Source of the DNA: Lachnospiraceae bacterium
GTDB lineage: Bacteria > Bacillota > Clostridia > Lachnospirales > Lachnospiraceae
Length of the DNA stretch: 64,000 nucleotides
Direction: 5' to 3'
Assembly (NCBI GenBank): GCA_910575775.1
Contig: CAJTEY010000009.1
Location: 1 to 64,000, forward strand
The notes beneath the pieces were generated by a model. It searched no databases. It was not told where the DNA came from and was given only the letters and a program-made list of their open reading frames with translations. Each line of letters begins with the position of its first letter. The stretch's first letter is position 1. Below are positions 9,707 to 16,493 of this stretch, piece by piece. The position numbers and the translations under genes are program-made.

Positions 9707-9946
9707 TTAGAATAAAGTCAGATTTAAAACAACCGCCAGCAACATGAACCCGACCGCAAGCCCCGTCGTGATCTTGACGAGTTTTCCTTCCATCGAGCGG
9801 CCTTTGTTCTTGCCCCAGTAGGTTTCAGCCGCACCGCTGATCGCGCCAAGACCGGCTGCCTTTCCCTCCTGCATCAACACCAATATCACCAATGCGATAC
9901 ATATTAAAATATAAATCACTGTCAATATGATTCTCAATACACCCAT
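9707..9946 (-). CDS. secG: Protein translocase subunit SecG
   Basis: The 79-residue protein has two membrane helices (residues 3-25 and about 56-77) around the conserved LMQEGKAAGLGAISGAAETY loop. It is the small accessory subunit of the SecYEG channel. It has its own promoter and terminator and stands upstream of rnr, an order common in Firmicutes. Confidence 0.95.
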   Translation of the reverse strand: MGVLRIILTVIYILICIALVILVLMQEGKAAGLGAISGAAETYWGKNKGRSMEGKLVKITTGLAVGFMLLAVVLNLTLF

Positions 9947-10001
9947 TTTTATCCTCCATTCCGAAAAAACCGAAAATTCTTCCGTTATTCAAGCAGATTT
10001 C

Positions 10002-10030
10002 ATAATACCACAGAACCGGGCATTGTGCAA
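10002..10030 (-). promoter_or_regulatory. Promoter of secG
   Basis: TTGCAC and TATTAT are separated by 17 bases on the minus strand, about 55 bases upstream of the start codon. Confidence 0.7.
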
Positions 10031-10197
10031 GCCTTAAATTTCTTCGGTTTCACCCGGAAAAAATCTAAAATATGTTCATATATCTCCTGACAGTCCCCAG
10101 AGACAAATATATCCTCTTTGGATTTCAGTTCTATCCTTCCCTGCATCTTGAGTCATATCCCTTATAATTGTGACTCCTGGCAGAATTTCTATGCTCA

Positions 10198-10404
10198 TCA
10201 GCACACATTCAAAAAAGTAGAACCCCCGATAGATTTAACCCTATCTTCTATAACGGCTCGATCGACATTTTTACGATATTCATACCAAGGCGTCCTCTCC
10301 CCTGCGAAGCAATTATAATCCTCCATCGCCCCCGACCCGCTGATCGTCAGCATCCCATCCGCAAACTGCCAGGTCACATTCTCTCCGCAGCTTCCACAAG
10401 CAAC
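10198..10404 (-). pseudogene. Fragment of a BspA-like leucine-rich surface protein
   Basis: In the frame reading from 10404 the minus strand encodes about 68 residues: CGENVTWQFADGMLTISGSG, then GAMEDY, TPWYEYRKNV, AVIEDRVKSIGG and a stop. This is the recognisable first repeat unit of secreted BspA-like (LRR_5) proteins of Lachnospiraceae. There is no start codon with a ribosome site, no signal peptide and no further repeats. It overlaps, in another frame, the end of the AAA ATPase fragment. I read it as debris of a larger gene. Confidence 0.65.
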
Positions 10405-10589
10405 TCTGCATTGGCAAACTTCTCCGCTCCTATCGCCTGAAAATCCAACGCCATAACCACATAATCGTCTTTCAAATACTCTGCAAGAGCCCGGAGCGTC
10501 GTTGTCTTGCCGTATTGTCGTCCCCTGTTGATCATAAAATACTTTTTTCTATCCACATGCAAGCAAAACTGCACTGTCATAACGCTCAC
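10374..10589 (-). pseudogene. Truncated AAA ATPase fragment
   Basis: The 71-codon frame contains YFMINRGRQYGKTTTLRALA, a P-loop typical of the AAA-ATPase/nuclease-like proteins that are highly repeated in Lachnospiraceae genomes, followed by DDYVVMALDFQAIG. The normal N-terminal segment and several hundred C-terminal residues are absent, so it should be non-functional. It runs out of frame into the BspA-like fragment, suggesting a deletion that fused two unrelated genes. The region 9950-10660 holds no intact gene besides the secG promoter. Confidence 0.65.
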
Positions 10590-10667
10590 GACTTCTCTTC
10601 TTCATTTTGTTCCAGCATTGCCTTCCCGCCATGTAGAGAATAGACTTTCACGTGTGAGAAGCAGCCC

Positions 10668-11558
10668 TCACAGCGCAAATGCATCGAAAGCATCTTCCTG
10701 CCTGTGCTGCTCGCCGTGATACTTCATCAGATACGCCTTCATCTCGGTGTGGGCCTGCCCCATATCCTCCATCATCGACTGAAAATTCTCTCTGGTCACA
10801 CCGCCGAGCTGTGTGAGAAACTGATAATAGCGCAGGTCGTCCCCGTATTCCTCCAGCACCACGCGCCATGTTTCCTCTGTCTCACACCCTTTTATATGGG
10901 ATAGCAGATACTGTTCCAGTTTTTCGCGCACGGCCTGCTTAAGCCCGTAGTCGTGCATCAGCCGCAGCATGGCAAGCCTCACCTTTTCGCGCCTGCGCTG
11001 CTCCATGTAGTAATCCAGATTGTTCTCCCTGCTACCGTAATCCTCTTCCCCGCACAGCAGCATTTTGGAAAAGCCCTCCGCATCCCCTCTCTCCATCAGC
11101 GTCTGCATCCTTCCGTCCCACTGCCCAATCCACTCTGTCGTACCCGCGCTCTCAAAATCAAACAGATAAAAGGCGTCAAGCCTGCTCATCACAGCCGCCA
11201 GCAAAAAGGACGTGTCCACGCTTCTTTTCTCTGCCGTGTCCGCCTCCTCATCCACAATCTGTGCCAGTTGAAAGCAGTCCTTGAAAATCCCCTGTCCGAT
11301 CTCCATACGGTGATAGGGCAGAATGATCCGCTGCAGTTTCGCGCAGAAAGCGAAAGCCCAGTCGTCGATGCGCATCACGGACGCCGGAAGGGATATCTCC
11401 TTCAACAGTTTATTGCTCAAAAAAGCCTTCTTCCCGATACAGGTTACAGGACAGCCGACGATCGCAGAGGGCACTGTGATCTCCGTATCTTTTCCCCGAT
11501 ATCCTGTAATCTCCGCCGTCTCCTTGTCCGTCTTATATGACAGCACGCCCTGCGGCAT
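10668..11558 (-). CDS. Cytoplasmic leucine-rich-repeat (LRR_5-like) protein, third member of the MoxR/VWA cassette
   Basis: From the chosen start the protein has 296 residues. Residues 1-110 carry BspA-like repeats (ITVPSAIVGCPVTCIGKKAF, ISLPASVMRIDDWAFAFC, RIILPYHRMEIGQGIFKDC). The rest is helical with no family I know. No signal peptide is present, unlike secreted BspA proteins, so it should stay in the cytoplasm. The start at 11558 has GGGGAA 6 bases upstream; an ATG at 11591 has no clear ribosome site. It follows the VWA and MoxR genes, with a structured repeat in each gap. A scaffold or substrate-adaptor role is inference. Confidence 0.75.
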   Translation of the reverse strand: MPQGVLSYKTDKETAEITGYRGKDTEITVPSAIVGCPVTCIGKKAFLSNKLLKEISLPASVMRIDDWAFAFCAKLQRIILPYHRMEIGQGIFKDCFQLAQIVDEEADTAEKRSVDTSFLLAAVMSRLDAFYLFDFESAGTTEWIGQWDGRMQTLMERGDAEGFSKMLLCGEEDYGSRENNLDYYMEQRRREKVRLAMLRLMHDYGLKQAVREKLEQYLLSHIKGCETEETWRVVLEEYGDDLRYYQFLTQLGGVTRENFQSMMEDMGQAHTEMKAYLMKYHGEQHRQEDAFDAFAL

Positions 11559-11629
11559 ATCCAGTTCCCCATATCTTATTTTTCGTTCCATCGTTTCATT
11601 ACCATCGCTTCACTCTGCAGAATCCGTGC

Positions 11630-11725
11630 GGAGAATGCCGCATCTCAGGCATTCTCCTGCGTGAGATTTAGAACTTCTTGGCGTCCTGCCCAATGGCGGG
11701 ACGTCTTTAGAAGTTCTTCTCACGC
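11630..11725 (-). repeat. Two-hairpin structured element, copy 1 (behind the MoxR gene)
   Basis: On the minus strand a long bulged stem (outer GCGTGAGA / TCTCACGC; inner AGAACTTCT / AGAAGTTCT; tip GACGTCC / GGACG) is followed by a 10-bp hairpin GGAGAATGCC / GGCATTCTCC at 11630-11657. It starts 2 bases after the MoxR stop codon. No T-tract follows, so it is not an ordinary terminator. Confidence 0.8.
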
Positions 11726-11727
11726 GC

Positions 11728-13245
11728 CTATAGTTCCAGCTCATCAATCCGTGCGGTCAGCTCCGCCCCCCGTTCGGTGAGCATCAATTCCTCATTGTGT
11801 CTCTGGTAATCTTCACATCCGTAAAGACTGATAAATTTCGCGCAGTCCGCCTGTACCGTACACTCTGTCACTAGAATCAGCATCTCATTGCCGGAGCCGA
11901 AGGTGTCCTCCACAAACCGAAAGAGAAAATGCATCCGCTCCTTCACGCGCTCCGTATTTCGTTTATAGTCAGCCACTCTTGCGTCAAACTGTTCCTTCAC
12001 ACACGCAAATGCTGCCCCGCCGTCCGCCGACTCCGCAAGCCGCAGGTTCTTTTCGCAGGCGGAAAGGAAACCAGCTACCGCTCTGTTCAGACGCTTGTCG
12101 CGGACGGACAAAGCCCCCGCCTTCTGCAGAGACTCCATCGCCTTCTGCCTGCCCTGCGCCTGTTTTCCGGCAAGCTCTGAAAGCTCCTGTGCCGTCTCCC
12201 CAGCCTCCGCTTTCGCCTTCAAGGCTCTTAACGGAGGCATCAGCTCACTCAATATCTGGGAATCCTGCATATTTTCCCGGATATCCTGCTGCATGCTGTC
12301 AATCAGCATCCCCATCAGGGAAAGCCGTTCATCGAAATCGGCCTTCCTCGCCTTATCCTTCGCCTGTTCGCTGACCGTTCCGGTCAATATCTCTTCCGCC
12401 TTGTAGTCGTTCTGATACTTCCGATACAGATCATAATACGCCGTAAATTCCTTGACCACCCGGTCGTTTCGCAGATACTGTCCCACAAAGGACTCCTCCG
12501 CAGTGATCTGCTCCTCCTCATAGAGCTTCAGCATCTCAGAAAGATCCTCCCAGCCTCTGGCCGTAATGTAGCTTTTGCCCTTCACTGTGGTCTCCACCTG
12601 GTAAAAATCCTCTTTTTTCATATCCAGATAATTCAGAATAGCGGTGTGCACGCCGCGCTCCTTCGCATACTCCCGCCAGGCCGCATAGTCTGCCTCCACC
12701 TCCAGAATCTTGAGTCGGTCCATTGTCACGACATCAAACTCCCGCACCGATTTGTTGTACTCCGGCGGATTGCCTGCCGTCACAATCACCCAGCCCTCCG
12801 GCACCTGATGCCTGCCGAAAATCTTATACTGCAGAAATTGCAGCATGGAGGGCGCAAGCGTCTCCGACACACAGTTTATCTCATCCAAAAACAGGATGCC
12901 CTCCCGGATGCCGCTCTGGGCCATCACATCATAGACGGAGGCAATGATCTCGCTCATGGTATACTCCGACACATCGTATGCCTTTCCCTCATATTCTTTA
13001 TGCACGATAAAGGGAAGTCCCAGGGCCGACTGCCTCGTATGGTGGGTCATGGAATAGGACACCAGGGCAATCCCCAGTTCCTGTGCAATCTGCTCCATAA
13101 TCGCCGTCTTGCCGATGCCCGGCGCGCCCAGCAGAAAAATCGGCCGCTGTCTGACAACGGGAATCCGATACTCCCCCTCCTCATCCTTTTTCAGATAAAT
13201 CCTGACCGAATCCTTGATATAATTCTTCGCATCCTTAATATTCAT
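11728..13245 (-). CDS. MoxR-type AAA+ ATPase
   Basis: The 505-residue protein has a Walker A motif (LLGAPGIGKTAI, about residues 38-50) and Walker B (ILFLDEIN, about 118-125), and an AAA+ core to about residue 300. A long helical C-terminal part rich in Ala, Glu and Lys follows. MoxR ATPases act as chaperones that remodel partners of the VWA family. Here the partner gene (VWA with metallopeptidase-like domain) lies directly upstream and an LRR protein downstream. The start at 13245 (MNIKDAKNY) has AGGAGCG upstream; an ATG 7 codons earlier overlaps that ribosome site. Confidence 0.9.
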   Translation of the reverse strand: MNIKDAKNYIKDSVRIYLKKDEEGEYRIPVVRQRPIFLLGAPGIGKTAIMEQIAQELGIALVSYSMTHHTRQSALGLPFIVHKEYEGKAYDVSEYTMSEIIASVYDVMAQSGIREGILFLDEINCVSETLAPSMLQFLQYKIFGRHQVPEGWVIVTAGNPPEYNKSVREFDVVTMDRLKILEVEADYAAWREYAKERGVHTAILNYLDMKKEDFYQVETTVKGKSYITARGWEDLSEMLKLYEEEQITAEESFVGQYLRNDRVVKEFTAYYDLYRKYQNDYKAEEILTGTVSEQAKDKARKADFDERLSLMGMLIDSMQQDIRENMQDSQILSELMPPLRALKAKAEAGETAQELSELAGKQAQGRQKAMESLQKAGALSVRDKRLNRAVAGFLSACEKNLRLAESADGGAAFACVKEQFDARVADYKRNTERVKERMHFLFRFVEDTFGSGNEMLILVTECTVQADCAKFISLYGCEDYQRHNEELMLTERGAELTARIDELEL

Positions 13246-13279
13246 ATATCTGTACGCTCCTGTCATTCATCTCAAATAC

Positions 13280-13383
13280 GGAGAATGCCGTCTTTCAGGC
13301 ATTCTCCTGTGTGAGAAAAGTCTGCAAAGCAGACTTAGTACTTCCAAGCCAGCTCTGCTGAGCTTTAGAAGTCCTTCTCACAC
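13280..13383 (-). repeat. Two-hairpin structured element, copy 2 (overlapping the 3' end of the VWA gene)
   Basis: It has the same plan as the copy at 11630: outer stem GTGTGAGA / TCTCACAC, inner stem around GGACTTC / GAAGTAC, then the GGAGAATGCC / GGCATTCTCC hairpin at 13280-13307. An extra small hairpin (AGTCTGC / GCAGACT) sits inside the right arm. The element begins inside the coding sequence: the last VWA codons (Cys-Glu-Lys-Asp-Phe) and the TAA at 13365-13367 are part of its left arm. Confidence 0.8.
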
Positions 13384-14663
13384 GCCTCCAGAACAAGTCT
13401 GATCGCCCACGGCGGTACCTTCGGCGCGTTTTCATCGTCATGGAGAAACACAAAAGCCACATCGTAGTCCGGCATCTGCTCCGGGTAAATCCCGTACCCG
13501 TCGGTAAAGTAAAGCAGTCCCTTAAGCCGCGCAAGCTCTCCCTCCTCCCGCAGCTTTTCCACATAGGAGAACACCGGGCGAAAGTCCGTGGAACCGAAAC
13601 CCGTCAGTTTTCCCTGCTCCATAAACCGGTCAAACTCCTGCCTCTCCGTGATCTTGATGTCCTGCTGTACCTCGCTGTCGCACTGGATGATATGCACATT
13701 GATCTTGCAAAAAAAGCTCTCCGCCTCCTGCATGATATTGTAAGTTTTCTGCAAAAAAGCCTGTACTATTTCTCCCCGGCACGAAGCCGAAGTGTCCAGC
13801 GCAATCACAAAGTCCCGGATCTTATTGCTGTCCTTATACTCCAGAGGCTCCACCAGAGGCATATTGCCGTAGGTGTCCAGCCCGTAAGTGTAATAAATAT
13901 AGTCAAACTCATCGTCGTTGACCTGCACGGACTCGCCCATGACCATAAATTTTTTTAAGAAGCCTGCATAATCGTAACGTTCCCTTGTGGCCTCCTTCAA
14001 ATTCTGCTCTATGCTCTCGGCGTTATTCTTATCCCGGCTGAAGCTTTTCAAGTCCGCCTTGATGCGCTCGCTGACCTTGCGCCACTCCGCCTGGGATAGC
14101 TCCAGCTCTTCTCGCCTGTCCCAATAGATATGTTCGTCATAGTGACACAGCCTATGCCAGTCTTCCACTGCCTTTTCGGATGGTTCTTCCACCCGGAAAT
14201 GCCGGTAAATCTTCTCCGCCGTCAGACCGCCCGCCTGCTTCTTTAAAATTTCCAGACGATTCTTAAGCGTATCGTCCGTCTGCAGGCCGGTCAGATGCAG
14301 GTTGATGTCCAGAATCGTATTCTCCACCGCAATATCTGTGGCCAAATCCCAATACAGCCTGTTCATCTTATCTGTCTCATAACCGTGAAAGAAGACACAG
14401 TGCAGAAGCGTGTGCAGATAGAGCCTTGCAGCATAATTCGGCGATGCCTTATACTGTCTGAGCAGCCGCACCGGGTCATAGTACAACGCTGCACCGTCAA
14501 ACAGATGTGCACCCGTCTGCTGCCTGCACTCCAGCCTGAGCTTTGACAATGCCACATCCAGAAACCGCATATTGATCAGAAGGCCGTCATGGGCAAGGCG
14601 CAGAATCTCCTCCGCCAAACTCTCTATTTTCTGTTGTCTGTCAGAAGTTCCCTGTGTTCCCAC
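13365..14663 (-). CDS. VWA-domain protein with N-terminal metallopeptidase-like domain (DUF2201 type)
   Basis: The 432-residue protein starts at a GTG that has a perfect AGGAGG 9 bases upstream; an ATG-initiated extension of 20 codons lacks such a site. The N-terminal half resembles the putative metallopeptidase domain found with DUF2201, with His residues in HTLLHCVFFHG (about residues 84-94). The C-terminal VWA-like domain has an intact MIDAS motif DTSAS (Asp290, Ser292, Ser294) and a later TDG. It should bind a divalent metal ion and a protein partner. It is the first gene of the VWA, MoxR, LRR cassette. Its final residues are encoded by an intergenic repeat. Confidence 0.85.
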   Translation of the reverse strand: MGTQGTSDRQQKIESLAEEILRLAHDGLLINMRFLDVALSKLRLECRQQTGAHLFDGAALYYDPVRLLRQYKASPNYAARLYLHTLLHCVFFHGYETDKMNRLYWDLATDIAVENTILDINLHLTGLQTDDTLKNRLEILKKQAGGLTAEKIYRHFRVEEPSEKAVEDWHRLCHYDEHIYWDRREELELSQAEWRKVSERIKADLKSFSRDKNNAESIEQNLKEATRERYDYAGFLKKFMVMGESVQVNDDEFDYIYYTYGLDTYGNMPLVEPLEYKDSNKIRDFVIALDTSASCRGEIVQAFLQKTYNIMQEAESFFCKINVHIIQCDSEVQQDIKITERQEFDRFMEQGKLTGFGSTDFRPVFSYVEKLREEGELARLKGLLYFTDGYGIYPEQMPDYDVAFVFLHDDENAPKVPPWAIRLVLEACEKDF

Positions 14664-14750
14664 GTCAGATCGCCTCCTCTCTATCCGCACTGCCGCGCGC
14701 CGATAATATTTTATGTAAACCATATTCGCATAACTATTTTCTCTGATAGG

Positions 14751-15524
14751 CTATTTCACGTATATGTTATGTAAACTCACTTTCAGCAAATACAGAACCA
14801 GCAGATGCGCCGGATAAAAAAGGTAGAAAAACCATTTCGAAAAATGCCGTCCCTTTTTCGCCCGCTCTCCATTATAAAACACCAATACCACGACCGCTGC
14901 GGCAAGAATGCCGAGGCCGGAAAGCGCCGCGTGGGTGACGGCATATGCTGTCCAGTCCCCCTGCTCCCCGAACATATAGTTCTGTGTATTCAGCACCGCA
15001 AAAAGCAGATAAACCACACCAAAGCTCGCTGCCTGCTTTCTCCGATCCCCCATATTCCTGTAAAGCAGAAACGTCAGAAGCGGCGCGACAATCGGCCAGT
15101 CTCCATTCACCGTAGCCAAGATGAGACACATCACACATCCGGCCTGCAAGGTCCTGCTGCCCACGCGCTCCATCACAACAAGAATCAAATAACAGCAAAA
15201 CAGCGTGTAAATCATGTTAAGGCCGCGCTGCCCCAATGCCAGTTGGAAGGGAATCTGGGATAGAATCGCAAACAAAAACAATCGCAGCCCGTACTTCACC
15301 CTGGAACGCGTATAGTCATAGCCTTCCGCCAGGAAAAAGCACATCACCGGTGCCGTAAAGAATCCGATATCCTCCATAATCTCATAGAGCAGTGTCCCTC
15401 TCGTCAAAAACACATGCCCTGCGTGATTGAGCAGCATGGTAAACATGGCAATATATTTGATGACATCACGGTTCAGTAACCGCAGGCCACTTTCCTCTGT
15501 GTCCGTCTGTATCTGTCCGCCCAT
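14751..15524 (-). CDS. TraX-family membrane protein
   Basis: The 257-residue protein has about seven to eight hydrophobic helices and the TraX family opening (NRDVIKYIAMFTMLLNHAGH). In the F plasmid TraX acetylates pilin; chromosomal copies in Firmicutes are thought to be membrane acyltransferases of unknown substrate. The start at 15524 (MGGQIQ) has AGGGGAGT upstream, better than the ATG 22 codons earlier. No conjugation genes are near, so a pilin role is unlikely. Confidence 0.85.
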   Translation of the reverse strand: MGGQIQTDTEESGLRLLNRDVIKYIAMFTMLLNHAGHVFLTRGTLLYEIMEDIGFFTAPVMCFFLAEGYDYTRSRVKYGLRLFLFAILSQIPFQLALGQRGLNMIYTLFCCYLILVVMERVGSRTLQAGCVMCLILATVNGDWPIVAPLLTFLLYRNMGDRRKQAASFGVVYLLFAVLNTQNYMFGEQGDWTAYAVTHAALSGLGILAAAVVVLVFYNGERAKKGRHFSKWFFYLFYPAHLLVLYLLKVSLHNIYVK

Positions 15525-15734
15525 ATTCCACTCCCCTGTTTTGCAGACGCCGCTTTCTTCTGCCCCTGCCGTTTTTCCACAGCCAGGCATCCCAGCCTCT
15601 TTCTCTCATTACGTTGAGATAGGCGATCCACAGTCTCTGCAGTCGCCCATCTTTCGCTCATTCCTATCTCTTTTTATCTGTCCGCATCCGGCTCCTCTGC
15701 GTTCTGTATCTTAGCGGCCATCCGACGTCATTCG

Positions 15735-16367
15735 TCACTGTACAAACGGATTATATTCCTTCTCATGGCCGATGGTCGTCGACTCTCCATGTCCGGGATA
15801 AACCCTGGTGTCATCCGGCAGTACATACAGTTTGTCTTTGACCGACCTGGTCAGTGCACTCATACTTCCCGTCGCCAGATCCGTCCTGCCCACGGACTCC
15901 TGGAACAGCGTATCTCCCGCAAGGAGTATGCCCGCCTCCTCAAAATAATAACAGCAACTTCCCACGGTATGTCCCGGCGTGGCAATCAGCTTACAGGTCA
16001 TATTCGCTATCGTAATCTCTTCGTCCGCTTTCAAATATCTGTCGGGAATCACCGTATAGGGCCGTCCTACCTGGTCGGAAACGTTGGTGACTGCGTCCTC
16101 GCAGAGCGGCTTTTCCTCCTCATAGGCATAAATTGGCGCGCCTGACAGCTCCCGCAGTCTGTTACAGCCCCAGATGTGATCAAAATGGGCATGGGTCAGA
16201 AGAATGCCTTTGACCTGAAAGCCCTTTCCCTGCAATGTCTCATAGATATAATCGCCCTTATCTGCCGGATCAAAGAAAATCACATCCTTCGTGCCCTCTC
16301 TGTACACAAAATAGCAGTTTGTCTGGCAGATGCCGAGCATCAGCCTGCCTATTTTTAAATCTGACAT
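15735..16367 (-). CDS. MBL-fold metallo-hydrolase (glyoxalase II-like)
   Basis: The 210-residue protein has the metal-binding HAHFDH motif, a further His in TPGHTVGS, an Asp in LAGDTLF and a C-terminal YPGHGESTT. This matches the YcbL/GloB-like group of hydrolases; the substrate is not certain. The start at 16367 (MSDLKIGRLM) has GAGAGAGG upstream. A longer frame exists but would begin inside a structured repeat. It lies just downstream of relA, an arrangement common in Clostridia. Confidence 0.9.
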   Translation of the reverse strand: MSDLKIGRLMLGICQTNCYFVYREGTKDVIFFDPADKGDYIYETLQGKGFQVKGILLTHAHFDHIWGCNRLRELSGAPIYAYEEEKPLCEDAVTNVSDQVGRPYTVIPDRYLKADEEITIANMTCKLIATPGHTVGSCCYYFEEAGILLAGDTLFQESVGRTDLATGSMSALTRSVKDKLYVLPDDTRVYPGHGESTTIGHEKEYNPFVQ

Positions 16368-16397
16368 CTTCCCTGTTCCTCTCTCTTCCCCTATGCA

Positions 16398-16491
16398 GAG
16401 AATGCCGCATTTCAGGCATTCTCCCAAGCGAAACATAGAACTTCTTGGCGAGGCAGCCTCTGCTGCAGAGCTTTAGAAGTTCTTTTCGCTT
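16398..16491 (-). repeat. Two-hairpin structured element, copy 3 (behind relA)
   Basis: On the minus strand: outer stem AAGCGAAA / TTTCGCTT, inner stem AGAACTTCT / AGAAGTTCT, apical stem rich in CTGC, then hairpin GAGAATGCC / GGCATTCTC at 16398-16423. It starts 2 bases after the relA stop codon. The outer stem sequence differs from copies 1 and 2 in both arms. Confidence 0.8.
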
Positions 16492-16493
16492 TG

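Noticed and set aside
11630-11725. Two-hairpin element considered as an ordinary intrinsic terminator
   Set aside because: There is no T-tract after either hairpin in any of the six copies, and downstream genes such as groEL must be transcribed through it.
14751-15524. traX considered as a sign of a conjugative element
   Set aside because: No relaxase, coupling protein or type IV secretion gene is in the window, and chromosomal TraX-like proteins are common in Firmicutes.
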